A DNA stretch of 64,000 nucleotides from Cognatiluteimonas telluris (GTDB taxonomy: Bacteria > Pseudomonadota > Gammaproteobacteria > Xanthomonadales > Xanthomonadaceae). The notes under the pieces were generated by a model. It worked only from the letters and a program-made list of their open reading frames with translations, had not been told where the DNA came from and did not search any database. A program made the translations under genes and the position numbers. The stretch spans positions 308,019 through 372,018 of the forward strand of contig NZ_JAANOY010000001.1 of NCBI RefSeq assembly GCF_011320095.1, written 5' to 3'. Positions within the stretch are counted from its first letter, which is position 1; each line of letters opens with the position of its first letter. Shown here piece by piece: positions 25,726-34,681 of this stretch.

Positions 25726-27171
25726 ATGAACGCTGTCAACAAGACCTTCTCCACCGAAGGCGATTACAAGGTCGCCGACATCGCCCTCGCCGACTGGGGC
25801 CGCAAGGAAATCGACATCGCCGAGCACGAGATGCCGGGCCTGATGTCGATCCGCCGCAAGCACGCCGCCTCCAAGCCGTTGCAGGGCGTGCGGGTGACCG
25901 GCTCGCTGCACATGACGATCCAGACCGCGGTCCTGATCGAGACGCTCAAGGACATCGGCGCCGACGTGCGCTGGGCGTCGTGCAACATCTTCTCCACCCA
26001 GGACCACGCCGCCGCCGCGATCGCCGCGACCGGCACGCCGGTGTTCGCGTGGAAGGGCGAGTCGCTCGAAGAGTATTGGGACTGCACGCTCGATGCGGTG
26101 ACCTTCCCCGGTGGCGGCGACAACCAATACCTCGGCCCGCAACTGGTCGTCGATGATGGGGGCGACGTGACGCTGCTGATCCACAAGGGTTACGAGCTGG
26201 AGCAGGGTTCGACCTGGGTCGACGAACCCGCCGCCTCGCACGAGGAAGGCGTGATCAAGGCGCTGCTCAAGCGCGTCGCCAGGGAACGCCCGGGCTTCTG
26301 GACCACGGTCGTCAAGGACTGGAAGGGCGTCTCCGAAGAGACGACGACCGGCGTGCACCGCCTCTACCAGATCGCCGAGCAGGGCAAGCTGCTGGTGCCG
26401 GCGATCAACGTCAACGACTCGGTCACCAAGTCGAAGTTCGACAACCTCTACGGCTGCCGCGAATCACTGGCCGACGGCCTCAAGCGCGCGATGGACGTGA
26501 TGCTCGCCGGCAAGGTCGCGGTCGTGTGCGGTTACGGCGACGTCGGCAAGGGCTCGGCGCATTCGCTGCGCGCCTATGGCGCGCGCGTCGTGGTCACCGA
26601 GATCGACCCGATCTGCGCGCTGCAGGCGGCGATGGAAGGCTTCGAGGTCAACACCGTCGAAAGCACGCTCGGCCGTGGCGACATCTACGTCACCACCACC
26701 GGCAACAAGGACGTGCTGACGCTGGATCACATGAAGGCGATGAAGGACCAGGCGATCGTCTGCAACATCGGCCACTTCGACAACGAGATCCAGGTCGATG
26801 CGCTCAATGAATCCGGCGCGCAACGGATCAACATCAAGCCGCAGGTCGACAAGTATGTGTTCCCGAACGGCAACGCGATCTTCCTGCTCGCCGAAGGCCG
26901 CCTGGTGAACCTGGGCTGCGCGACCGGGCATCCGAGCTTCGTGATGTCCAACTCGTTCTCCAACCAGACGCTTGCGCAGATCGACCTGTGGCAGCACAAG
27001 GACACGTACGAGAAGACCGTGTACCGCCTGCCCAAGCAGCTGGACGAGGAGGTCGCGCGGCTGCACCTGGAGAAGATCGGCGTGAAGTTGACGACGCTGA
27101 CGAAGGCGCAGGCCGAATACCTGGGCGTGGCACCGGAAGGTCCGTACAAGCCGGAGCACTACCGCTACTGA
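25726..27171 (+). CDS. ahcY: Adenosylhomocysteinase (SAH hydrolase)
   Basis: A 481-residue NAD-dependent enzyme that splits S-adenosylhomocysteine to adenosine and homocysteine. Signatures are [35 protein letters not shown], the NAD-binding [20 protein letters not shown] and the C-terminal KPEHYRY that closes the active site. The length is the usual bacterial one. It is preceded by an SAH riboswitch and followed after about 135 bp, which includes a palindromic repeat, by metF on the same strand. The two probably share the riboswitch-controlled transcript, linking homocysteine recycling to methyl-group supply. Confidence 0.98.
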   Translation: MNAVNKTFSTEGDYKVADIALADWGRKEIDIAEHEMPGLMSIRRKHAASKPLQGVRVTGSLHMTIQTAVLIETLKDIGADVRWASCNIFSTQDHAAAAIAATGTPVFAWKGESLEEYWDCTLDAVTFPGGGDNQYLGPQLVVDDGGDVTLLIHKGYELEQGSTWVDEPAASHEEGVIKALLKRVARERPGFWTTVVKDWKGVSEETTTGVHRLYQIAEQGKLLVPAINVNDSVTKSKFDNLYGCRESLADGLKRAMDVMLAGKVAVVCGYGDVGKGSAHSLRAYGARVVVTEIDPICALQAAMEGFEVNTVESTLGRGDIYVTTTGNKDVLTLDHMKAMKDQAIVCNIGHFDNEIQVDALNESGAQRINIKPQVDKYVFPNGNAIFLLAEGRLVNLGCATGHPSFVMSNSFSNQTLAQIDLWQHKDTYEKTVYRLPKQLDEEVARLHLEKIGVKLTTLTKAQAEYLGVAPEGPYKPEHYRY

Positions 27172-27179
27172 TGTCTTTT

Positions 27180-27262
27180 GCCGTCGTCCCTGCGCGAGCA
27201 GGGATCCAGTGCCACCGGTCGACCAAAACCAGGGCACTGGATTCCCGCTTTCGCGGGAACGT
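27180..27262. repeat. Palindromic repeat with CAGGGATCCAGTGCC / GGCACTGGATTCCCGC arms
   Basis: Two converging arms (about 27185-27213 and 27233-27262), each ending in a CGCGAGCAGGGA / TCCCGCTTTCGCGGG type hairpin, lie between ahcY and metF. The outer and inner pairs can fold into one long cruciform or RNA hairpin. It may attenuate or stabilise the ahcY-metF message. Confidence 0.7.
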
Positions 27263-27306
27263 GGAGCAAAGGCGTGCTGCGTGTATCGCCATCAGACGGA
27301 TCGCCC

Positions 27307-28137
27307 ATGGCCCTGGTTCCCATTTCCTTCGAGTTCTATCCGCCGAAAACCGATGAGCAGCGCCAGCTGCTCGATCGCACGGCCAAACGGCTGAAGCCGC
27401 AGGCGCCGGAGTACGTGTCCTGCACCTTCGGCGCGGGCGGATCGACCTTGAGCTATACCTCCGAAACCGTGCGCCATCTGAAGCAGGCGCACGGACTGGA
27501 AGCCGCGCCGCACGTGTCGTGCATGGGTGGCAGCCGCGAGGAGATCCGCGAGCTGCTGCGGCTGTATCGCGCGCTGGGGTGCAGGCGGCTGGTGGCGCTG
27601 CGCGGCGACCTGCCATCGGGCATGGCGCGCATGGGCGACCTGCGCTACGCGTCGGACCTAATCGGCTTCATCCGCGCCGAGCACGGCGACTGGTTCCACA
27701 TCGAAGTCGGCTGCTACCCCGAAACGCATCCGCAGGCCGAGGACGCGCTGGCGGACCTGCGCCACTTCAAGGCCAAGATCGACGCCGGCGCCGATGGCGC
27801 GATCACGCAGTATTTCTACAACGCCGACGCGTACTTCCGCTTCGTCGACGACGTGCGCCGGCTCGGGGTACAGGTGCCGATCGTCCCCGGGATCATGCCG
27901 ATCTCGAACTTCTCCCAGCTCAAGCGCTTCTCCGATGCCTGCGGCGCCGAGATCCCGCGCTGGGTCGCCAAGCGCATGCAGGCTTTCGGCGACGACGGCG
28001 ATGCGATCCGCGACTTCGCCGCCGAACTTGTGGCCGGCATGTGCCGTCGTCTCGTGGATGGCGGCGCGCCGGCGCTGCACTTCTATACGTTGAACCTCTC
28101 CAAACCAACACTGAACGTGCTTCGGCACCTGCGCTGA
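27307..28137 (+). CDS. metF: Methylenetetrahydrofolate reductase
   Basis: A 276-residue FAD enzyme that reduces 5,10-methylene-THF to 5-methyl-THF for methionine synthesis. Motifs are SFEFYPPKTDEQ (catalytic Glu region), YVSCTFGAGGST, HVSCMGGSREEI, LVALRGDLP, FKAKIDAGADGAITQYFYN and PGIMPISNFSQL. The start is ATG 27307 (MALVPISFEF); the open frame upstream runs through the repeat. It is downstream of ahcY and probably under the same SAH riboswitch. Confidence 0.96.
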   Translation: MALVPISFEFYPPKTDEQRQLLDRTAKRLKPQAPEYVSCTFGAGGSTLSYTSETVRHLKQAHGLEAAPHVSCMGGSREEIRELLRLYRALGCRRLVALRGDLPSGMARMGDLRYASDLIGFIRAEHGDWFHIEVGCYPETHPQAEDALADLRHFKAKIDAGADGAITQYFYNADAYFRFVDDVRRLGVQVPIVPGIMPISNFSQLKRFSDACGAEIPRWVAKRMQAFGDDGDAIRDFAAELVAGMCRRLVDGGAPALHFYTLNLSKPTLNVLRHLR

Positions 28138-28224
28138 GTTTCAACGCGGTTCATGGTGAATGCGCGGGTTGGCACGCGCTGTTGACCCATCGATGTCGAT
28201 CATCCATGCCATTCAACGCATCGG

Positions 28225-28866
28225 ATGCACGCCATGCTTCGCTCGCTGCTCGCCACCCTTGCCGCCGTGCTGCTGTTGTCCGCAGTGCCGGCCACCCTGC
28301 CTGTGCAGGCCAGCAGCGCGATCCTGCGGTGCAAGTCCCCCGACGGCTCGCTGGTCTATACCGACAAGGCCTGCAGTGCGTTCGGAGCCGAGGCCGCGCC
28401 ATTGCCTGGCGAATTGCTGACCCGCATCTACCGCGACGAATCGCGGCATGGCGATGCCATCGACGACACCATCGGCAACGCGCCCGCCGTCGTCGCCCGT
28501 CGCGATCCGAGCCTCGGCTGCGCACACACACCGACGCAACTGGCGATGGACCTGCGCGCCGCGATGGCACTGGCGGACGTCAATCGCGTCGCCGAGAGCT
28601 ACCACTGGGTCGGCATGTCCAGCCGGCAGGGCGAACGCACGCTCGACCGGCTGCAGGCGCTGACCGGCAGGCCAGTGCTGGACAGCCATTACTTCGACGC
28701 GCAGATCGGACCGGCGCTGACAGCCGACGCATCCACGGTGGCCTCCCTCGATGATGGCATCGGCGGGGATGCAGGGATCCTGCAGGTCCTGCTGGGCGGC
28801 GATGCGCCGACCGCAATCGACTTCGACGTGCATCGCTACGCCGGCTGTTATTTCGTCACCTTCTGA
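28225..28866 (+). CDS. Exported cysteine-containing protein, DUF4124-like N-terminus (paralog 1)
   Basis: A 213-residue exported protein of unknown function. A signal peptide (start at 28225 or the ATG at 28234) ends near LPVQASS. The mature N-terminus ILRCKSPDGSLVYTDKACS resembles the short DUF4124 pattern. The later part has DVNRVAESYHWVGMSSRQGERTLDRLQAL and ends YAGCYFVTF. The gene 150 bp downstream encodes a shorter protein with the same order of motifs, so these are tandem paralogs. No cofactor or catalytic motif is seen. The ribosome-binding site is weak; a TTGACC lies in the gap after metF. Confidence 0.75.
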   Translation: MHAMLRSLLATLAAVLLLSAVPATLPVQASSAILRCKSPDGSLVYTDKACSAFGAEAAPLPGELLTRIYRDESRHGDAIDDTIGNAPAVVARRDPSLGCAHTPTQLAMDLRAAMALADVNRVAESYHWVGMSSRQGERTLDRLQALTGRPVLDSHYFDAQIGPALTADASTVASLDDGIGGDAGILQVLLGGDAPTAIDFDVHRYAGCYFVTF

Positions 28867-29014
28867 CGATGGCGGCGCCCCGTCGTCGCGCGGGCCGCGG
28901 CGCGCACCGGACGGACCGGTGGTCGGCTCGCAAGCCTGAACGGCACGTCGCCGCGACTTCCGTCATTGGTGCGCGCGCCTTTCGCTGGCGCGCGACACGG
29001 GCTAGGCTGCGCCG

Positions 29015-29539
29015 GTGCGTTTGCGCCTTCCTTTCCTGTTGCTGCTGCTATGCGCGGTCTGTCCGGCGGCAGCCACGGTGCGTCGCTGCGTCGCCGCCGA
29101 CGGCACCCTGATCTTCACCGACCGGCGTTGCGCCGACATGGGCGCCGTCGAACAGGCAGCGCCGCAACCGCCCTCCGGCATCGCTGCTCCCGCTTACCGT
29201 GCCGCCTGCCCGCGCACCTTGCGCGACCTGGTCGACACCCTGAGCACGTCGATCGACACCCGCGACGTCAACCGCCTCGCCAGCGTCTACCAATGGCGGG
29301 GCCAGTCGAGCAGCGTGGCCTTCCACATCATGGATCGGCTGCAGGCCATCTCCGATCGGCCGCTGGTCGACATCACCGCCGTCTATCCCGACGCAAACCA
29401 GCCCGACGCCGACGCCGATGCCGTACGCCAACCGCCGGTGGCGTTGCGACTGGAGCAGACGCTTGCCAACGGCGTGACGCCCACGCATTCGGTGCTGGGC
29501 CTGAAGCGTGCGCTGGGCTGCTGGTGGGTGAGCTTCTAG
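29015..29539 (+). CDS. Exported cysteine-containing protein, DUF4124-like N-terminus (paralog 2)
   Basis: A 174-residue exported protein starting at GTG 29015. The signal peptide MRLRLPFLLLLLCAVCPAAA is followed by TVRRCVAADGTLIFTDRRCAD, then DTRDVNRLASVYQWRGQSS, IMDRLQAISDRPLVD and the C-terminal ALGCWWVSF. Each block lines up with the gene upstream (CKSPDGSLVYTDKAC, ADVNRVAESYHWVGMSS, TLDRLQALTGRPVLD, YAGCYFVTF). A TAGGCT -10 box lies six bases before the GTG with no Shine-Dalgarno, suggesting a leaderless message from its own promoter. Function unknown. Confidence 0.75.
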   Translation: MRLRLPFLLLLLCAVCPAAATVRRCVAADGTLIFTDRRCADMGAVEQAAPQPPSGIAAPAYRAACPRTLRDLVDTLSTSIDTRDVNRLASVYQWRGQSSSVAFHIMDRLQAISDRPLVDITAVYPDANQPDADADAVRQPPVALRLEQTLANGVTPTHSVLGLKRALGCWWVSF

Positions 29540-29809
29540 CCTTCGACGGCGGCCTCGCTCCAGTCGTGCAACACGCCGATCGAACTCGCCGGTGGCCGGA
29601 CCAGGCCGGGTCGTCCCCCGCGGCCTGCGCGTACCGGGCACGTCGGTTGCATCGATGCTGTCGAAGCTTCGTCGCCGCGAGCCGCGATCGATGCCTTCGC
29701 CGGCGATGCAGGGCCATGCCGCGCGGCCCAGTGCCACCAGTCCAGGCGGCGGCACGCGCAGGGATCGAGACCCGCCGCTAGACTACGCAATTCGACCTTG
29801 GAGCCCGCC

Positions 29810-30739
29810 ATGGCGCAGCGCTACCCCGATTGGATCTGGCACAACGGCGCGATCAAGCCGTGGGCCGAGGCCACCACCCATGTCATGTCGCACGCGCTGC
29901 ATTACGGCTCGTCGGTGTTCGAAGGCATCCGCAGCTATCCGACCTCGATCGACGGCGTCGACGGCACCGCGATCTTCCGCCTGAGCGACCACACGCGACG
30001 CCTGTTCGCCTCGGCGAAGATCTACGACATGCCGATCCCCTACACGGTCGACCAGCTCAACGCGGCATGCCGCGAGGTGCTGGATGCCAATGGCCTGTCG
30101 AAGGCCTACCTGCGCCCGGTCGCCTTCCGCGGCCTCGGCGGTTTCGGCCTGTCGGCCGACACCCCGACCGACGTGGCGGTGTCGGCCTGGGAAATGGGTG
30201 CGTACCTGGGCCACGACGTGATCGAGGCCGGCATCGATGCCTGCGTGTCGAGCTGGCAGCGTTTCGCGCCCAACACCATTCCCGCCGGCGCCAAGGCCGG
30301 CGGGAACTACCTGTCCGGGCAACTGGTCGCGCGCGAGGCGCGGCGGCTGGGCTTCGGCGAAGGCATCGCGCTGGCATCCACCGGGCTGCTGAGCGAAGGC
30401 GCCGGCGAGAACCTGTTCCTGGTCTTCGACGGCGCGTTGCACACGCCGCCGGTGAGCGCGGCGCTGCTCAACGGCATCACCCGCAATTCGCTGATCATGC
30501 TCGCGCGCGACCACGGCATCGCGGTGGTCGAACGCGACCTGCCGCGCGAATACCTGTACCTGTGCGACGAACTGTTCATGTGCGGCACCGCGGCGGAGAT
30601 CACGCCGATCCGTTCGGTCGACGGTCGCCAGGTCGGCGCCGGCAAGCCGGGTCCGCTGACATTGCGCATGCAGGAACTGTTCTTCGGCCTGTTCGATGGC
30701 CGCACGCCGGACAGATATGGCTGGCTGGAGCAGGTGTAG
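29810..30739 (+). CDS. ilvE: Branched-chain amino acid aminotransferase
   Basis: A 309-residue PLP enzyme, class IV aminotransferase, for the last step of Leu/Ile/Val synthesis. Signatures are WIWHNGAIKPWAEATTHV, HALHYGSSVFEGIR, the PLP lysine K162 in PAGAKAGGNYLSGQL, ASTGLLSEGAGENLFLV and LFMCGTAAEITPIRSVDG. The start is the ATG at 29810 with GGAG seven bases upstream; a TTG start four codons earlier is less likely. A TAGACT box lies near 29780. It is monocistronic and followed by palindromic repeats. Confidence 0.96.
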   Translation: MAQRYPDWIWHNGAIKPWAEATTHVMSHALHYGSSVFEGIRSYPTSIDGVDGTAIFRLSDHTRRLFASAKIYDMPIPYTVDQLNAACREVLDANGLSKAYLRPVAFRGLGGFGLSADTPTDVAVSAWEMGAYLGHDVIEAGIDACVSSWQRFAPNTIPAGAKAGGNYLSGQLVAREARRLGFGEGIALASTGLLSEGAGENLFLVFDGALHTPPVSAALLNGITRNSLIMLARDHGIAVVERDLPREYLYLCDELFMCGTAAEITPIRSVDGRQVGAGKPGPLTLRMQELFFGLFDGRTPDRYGWLEQV

Positions 30740-30875
30740 GGCGGGTCTGGATCCGCCATCGCATACATGGCATTCCGGTTCGGGCTGCTGCCAGCCGCGG
30801 GTTGAAACCCTCCTGCGGGACCTGGCGAGACGTCGTTCGTTGGTGCCAGCGGCGGATTGAAAGCCCGCCCTACGC
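30738..30875. repeat. Family B palindromes (GTAGGGCGGG..CCCGCCCTAC)
   Basis: GTGTAGGGCGGGTCTGGATCC at about 30736-30760 and GGCGGATTGAAAGCCCGCCC at 30851-30870 followed by TACGC. They lie between the convergent ilvE and histidine kinase genes; the second supplies the stop codon of the kinase gene. Related copies occur at 54.65-54.87 kb. Confidence 0.75.
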
Positions 30876-32219
30876 GACGGCGGTATCGCTGTCGGCGCTG
30901 AAGGACAACGTAGCCACCACGCCGCGCTCATCGCCGGGGATCACCCGCACGTGCCAACCGTAGAGCAAGCACAGCCGTCGCACGATCGACAGGCCGATGC
31001 CGCCCCCCTGCGAATGCTCGGCATGGGTCCCGCGGTAGCCGCGCTCGAACAGGCGGGCGGCGTCCTCCGGGGTCAATCCAGGGCCTGAGTCGACGACCTG
31101 CACCGCGTCCGGCAGCAGCCGCACGACCACGTCGCCCTGCAACGTGTACTTCACCGCATTGCCGATCAGGTTGCCGAGCGCCACGGTCACCGCCGACTCG
31201 GGCGCATCGACGACGAGCCCCCGCTCGCCCTCCATCCGCAGCACCAACGGTTTGCCCGCCAGTTGCGCACGGTGGGCGTCGAGCAGCTGCTCGGCGACGC
31301 GCGCGACATCGGTGGCGCCATGGCCGCGCTCGTTGCGGGACAGCAACAACAGTGCGCTGATCAGGTCGGTGCACTGCTGCTCCGCGCGCTGGATGCGCTG
31401 CAGCCGGGCCCGGGTCTTTTCGTCCACGTCCCGGCGCGTGAGCAGCAATTCGACCGCACCCTTGATCACCGCCAGCGGGGTGCGCAGCTCATGGCTGACA
31501 TCGGCGTTGAATTCGCGGTCGCGCTTGACGACCTCTGTCAGCCGCGTGGCGTAATCGTCGAGCGCACTGGCGAGCTGGCCGACCTCGTCGTCGGGAAAAT
31601 GCGTCGCCAGGATTTCAGGCTGCGCACTGCGGCCGGATTCGCGCAACCGCTGCGCGAGCTCCGAGACCGGGCTCATCACCCGGGACGCCGCCCACCAGCC
31701 GACCAGCAGCGACAACCCGGTGAACACGATGACCACGCCGATCAGCGCGTTGTTGAACTGCCGCTCGCCACGCAGCGACTGGGTCATGTCGTAGGCGAGG
31801 AAGAACCACGCGTCAGGGGTCTTGCGCACCGACAGCTTGTAGGAGAACGGCTTGCCCGCCTCGTCCACGCCATTCATGCGGTAGATGCCGTCGGGCAACT
31901 CGGCCCACTCCGGGCGTTCCAGCCGGACCCTTGCGAATTTGTCGGCTGAGAACGCGAATGCGCGGATCTGCTCGACCGGCACCGCCGGATTGCGCCCGGG
32001 ATCGGCGTAGTACCGGCGCGCGTACTCGTCGATGTTGCGGTTCATGACGTCTTCCACTAACTGGTTCTCGACGCGGTTTCGCGCCCAGTTGGTGGCGACC
32101 GCCAGCAGCAGGGTCAGGCCCATGCCCAGCAGCAGGAACGACAGGATGATGCGGCTGCGCAGGCGCCTCTTGTAATGCGTTGGACGTCGCGCTGGCGCGG
32201 CGCCCTCAGGCATTGGCAT
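30870..32219 (-). CDS. Sensor histidine kinase
   Basis: A 449-residue membrane histidine kinase. The first membrane helix is at about 22-43, a periplasmic sensor of about 110 residues lies at 45-155, the second helix is at about 158-178, followed by a HAMP-like linker (SRVMSPVSELAQRLRES). The H-box holds the phosphorylated H243 in ADVSHELRTPLAV; the N-box is NLIGNAVKYT, with DSGPGLTPED and GGGIGLSIVRRL as G-boxes. The gene overlaps the response regulator by 14 bp (32206-32219), so they are cotranscribed. The signal is unknown. The stop codon lies inside a family B palindrome. Confidence 0.93.
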   Translation of the reverse strand: MPMPEGAAPARRPTHYKRRLRSRIILSFLLLGMGLTLLLAVATNWARNRVENQLVEDVMNRNIDEYARRYYADPGRNPAVPVEQIRAFAFSADKFARVRLERPEWAELPDGIYRMNGVDEAGKPFSYKLSVRKTPDAWFFLAYDMTQSLRGERQFNNALIGVVIVFTGLSLLVGWWAASRVMSPVSELAQRLRESGRSAQPEILATHFPDDEVGQLASALDDYATRLTEVVKRDREFNADVSHELRTPLAVIKGAVELLLTRRDVDEKTRARLQRIQRAEQQCTDLISALLLLSRNERGHGATDVARVAEQLLDAHRAQLAGKPLVLRMEGERGLVVDAPESAVTVALGNLIGNAVKYTLQGDVVVRLLPDAVQVVDSGPGLTPEDAARLFERGYRGTHAEHSQGGGIGLSIVRRLCLLYGWHVRVIPGDERGVVATLSFSADSDTAVA

Positions 32220-32889
32220 CAGGGGCTGCGATGCGGTAACCGATGCCGTGGCGGGTCTGGATGAGCGGCGTCGCGAACGGCTTGTCGATCACCGCCCGCA
32301 GGCCATGGATGTGCACCCGCAGGGAGTCCGAATCGGGAAGCTCCTCGCCCCAGACCCGGGTCTCGAGCTCCTGGCGCGTCACCACCGCGGGCGAGGATTC
32401 CATCAGCGCCTGCAGGATCTTCAGCGCGGTCGGATTGAGCTGCAGCAGCCTGCCTTCGCGACGCACCTCGAGCGTGTCGAGGTTGTACTCGACGTCGCCG
32501 ACCTCCAGCACCCGTGTCTGCACGCCGCGCCCGCGTCGCGACAATGCATTGAGCCGAACCTCCACCTCCTGCAGCGCGAACGGTTTGATCAGGTAGTCGT
32601 CGGCGCCCGAGTCGAAGCCGGCGAGCTTGTTCTCCAGCGAGTCGCGCGCGGTGAGCATGAGTACCGGCGTCTGCTTGCGCGCTTCGTTGCGCAGCTTGCG
32701 GCAGACTTCCAGCCCATCCATGCCGGGCAGGTTGAGGTCGAGCACGACCGCGTCGAAATCATGCACGACCGCCAGGTGCAGGCCGGTCACGCCATCGGCG
32801 GCGAAGTCGACGCTGTGCCCACGGTCTTCGAGGTAATCGCCGAGATTGGCGGCGATGTCGCTGTTGTCTTCAATGACGAGGATGCGCAT
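32206..32889 (-). CDS. OmpR-family response regulator
   Basis: A 227-residue two-domain regulator. The receiver domain (1-120) has acidic ED at 7-8, phospho-acceptor D51 in VVLDLNLPGMDGLE, MLTARD and LIKPF. The C-terminal winged helix (about 130-225) has the OmpR-type TRQELETRVWGEELPDSDSLRVHI and the HGIGYRI hairpin. The start is the ATG at 32889 (MRILVIEDNS), eight bases after the stop of a small periplasmic protein gene; the longer frame upstream overlaps that gene and is not used. It pairs with the overlapping downstream kinase. Confidence 0.95.
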   Translation of the reverse strand: MRILVIEDNSDIAANLGDYLEDRGHSVDFAADGVTGLHLAVVHDFDAVVLDLNLPGMDGLEVCRKLRNEARKQTPVLMLTARDSLENKLAGFDSGADDYLIKPFALQEVEVRLNALSRRGRGVQTRVLEVGDVEYNLDTLEVRREGRLLQLNPTALKILQALMESSPAVVTRQELETRVWGEELPDSDSLRVHIHGLRAVIDKPFATPLIQTRHGIGYRIAAPDANA

Positions 32890-32897
32890 GTGGGCGG

Positions 32898-33380
32898 TCA
32901 CGGGACCGTCGGCAGGGAGGAAGGTGCCCGCTGCAGGGCGCGCATCGTATCCTTGGACTGATCGCGTTTTCGCCGCCGCTCGGCGACGGTCTCGCAAGAG
33001 ATCACCGGACGATGGGAACCCACCGGTGTCTCGCGCGAGCACAGCAGGCTGCTGTCCTCGCGGCCCTTGGTCAGCGTGGCGTTCACAAGTTCCTGGTCGT
33101 TGAACACGCGCAGTTTCGCGTCCTCCGGCATTGAGGCGATGTTGCCTTGCGCCTCCAGGGCCGCGTGCATGCGATCGAGCGCCGCGAGCACCTCGTTGCG
33201 CTGGCGCTGGTCAAGTTCGCTGTAGATCTTGCCCTGCGCAAGATCGCGCCGGATCACCGCGGACTGCGCCTCGAATCCCGCGTAGTCGCTGGCGGCCAGT
33301 CTTGGCTCCCTGTCGCCCGCCCGGACGGCCGTGGCCAGCAGGAACAGGCTGGCAAGTGCGCATGTGTGCAGTGCATTCAC
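32898..33380 (-). CDS. Small periplasmic protein with paired-cysteine motif, first gene of the two-component operon
   Basis: A protein of about 160 residues, start GTG 33380 with GGAGG seven bases upstream, and a signal peptide (MNALHTCALASLFLLATAVRA). The mature part is helical (residues 30-95) and then has LLCSRETPVGSHRPVISCET, two cysteines 15 apart around a conserved-looking GSHRPV, followed by a basic RRRKRDQSKD stretch. I recall similar cysteine/GSH motifs in uncharacterised Xanthomonadaceae proteins but cannot name a family. It ends eight bases before the response regulator, so it is probably cotranscribed and might be a sensor accessory or a target. Confidence 0.75.
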   Translation of the reverse strand: MNALHTCALASLFLLATAVRAGDREPRLAASDYAGFEAQSAVIRRDLAQGKIYSELDQRQRNEVLAALDRMHAALEAQGNIASMPEDAKLRVFNDQELVNATLTKGREDSSLLCSRETPVGSHRPVISCETVAERRRKRDQSKDTMRALQRAPSSLPTVP

Positions 33381-33579
33381 TTGAATTCCTCCAAGCCTTC
33401 CGGCTGGGTAACGTTGGTAGCGGTGCAAACGATCCAGGCCGGCGTGACCGGCCGCGGTTGCGCGTTGCGGTCGTCCGATTCTGGCACAGCGGGCGTATGC
33501 GCCGCTTCAGGCGCCGGGCCCCGAGCGGGCGCTGGCGCGTCGAGGCGGCGGCAACTTCGATGCCGTCGTCGGCGCGCCT

Positions 33580-33616
33580 ACAAAAAGGCCCAGGGGCGGA
33601 GACCGCACCTGGGCCA
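33580..33616 (-). terminator. Rho-independent terminator downstream of the rimK gene
   Basis: On the minus strand GGCCCAGGTGC and CCTGGGCC arms are followed by five T and GTAGG. It lies about 145 bp after the rimK stop and is the only minus-strand terminator in the 380-bp gap 33381-33760, which otherwise holds nothing recognised. Confidence 0.85.
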
Positions 33617-33760
33617 AGGAAGTGCCCCGATTACCGTATCTGCAGTACCGCTTGAACGAGCCCGAAAGTCGATCGACTGGCGCAGATCTGGTCCGCAGGA
33701 GGCTACGCCCGGACCGGTTAGACCTCCGTTAAACCCGCCGTCCCGGACCGCCCCCAGACG

Positions 33761-34681
33761 TTACGAAATGGTGAAGCGGGCCTTCGGGCTGCGCCGCAGC
33801 CGCGGCGCCTGGCCGCCGGAGACGACGTGGTCGACGATCCGCCCGGCGATATCGACCCCGGTGGCCGCCTCGATCCCTTCCAGGCCCGGGGACGAGTTGA
33901 CCTCCAGCACCAGCGGTCCGCGCGCCGAGCGGATCAGGTCGACGCCAGCCACGCCCAGCCCGAGGACCGCGGCGGCGCGCACGGCGGCGGCCTGCTCGTC
34001 TTCCGACGCCCGAACCGGCCGGGCACTGCCACCGCGATGCAGGTTGGAGCGGAAGTCGCCCTTGGGCGCCTGGCGGCGCATGGTCGCCACCACCTGGCCG
34101 CCGACGACGAAGCAACGCAGGTCCGCGCCCTTGGCTTCGGCGATGAACTCCTGCACAAGGAAGTTGGCGTACAGCCCGCGCAGCGCCTCGATCACGCTGC
34201 GCGAGGCCGACGGTTTCTCCGTCAGCATCACGCCCGCCCCCTGGGTGCCTTCGTTGAGCTTGATGACGTGCGGCGGCGGGCCGAGCATCGACAGCAGGTC
34301 GACGGTGTCGTCAGGGTTGTCGCCGAACACCGTCACCGGCAGGCCGATGCCCTGCGCGGCGAGCAGCTGGTGGCAACGCAGCTTGTCGCGCGCGCGCGCG
34401 ATGGCGTCCGATGGATTGGGCGTGTATGTGCCCATCAGTTCGAACTGGCGCAGCACCGCCGTGCCGTAGCGGGTGATCGAAGCACCGATGCGCGGCACGA
34501 CCACGTCGTAGCCGGAAATCGGGCGGCCCTTGTAATGCATCTGGAAGCTGTTGCAGCCGATCCGCAGGTAGCAGCGCAGCGGATCGAGCACGCGCACGGT
34601 GTGGTCGCGTTCGCGCGCGGCCTCCACCAGCCGACGGGTGGAATAGAGCTTGCTGTTGCGAGAAAGGATCGCGAGTTTCAT
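33761..34681 (-). CDS. rimK: RimK-family ATP-grasp ligase (glutamate ligase type)
   Basis: A 306-residue ATP-grasp enzyme like E. coli RimK, which adds glutamates to the C-terminus of ribosomal protein S6. Segments are [18 protein letters not shown] at the start, [21 protein letters not shown] in the ATP lid, [39 protein letters not shown] and the metal-binding [15 protein letters not shown]. The start is ATG 34681, overlapping the stop of the protease-like gene by 4 bp. The pair corresponds to rimB-rimK of pseudomonads; rimA was not seen. The length is usual. Confidence 0.93.
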   Translation of the reverse strand: MKLAILSRNSKLYSTRRLVEAARERDHTVRVLDPLRCYLRIGCNSFQMHYKGRPISGYDVVVPRIGASITRYGTAVLRQFELMGTYTPNPSDAIARARDKLRCHQLLAAQGIGLPVTVFGDNPDDTVDLLSMLGPPPHVIKLNEGTQGAGVMLTEKPSASRSVIEALRGLYANFLVQEFIAEAKGADLRCFVVGGQVVATMRRQAPKGDFRSNLHRGGSARPVRASEDEQAAAVRAAAVLGLGVAGVDLIRSARGPLVLEVNSSPGLEGIEAATGVDIAGRIVDHVVSGGQAPRLRRSPKARFTIS

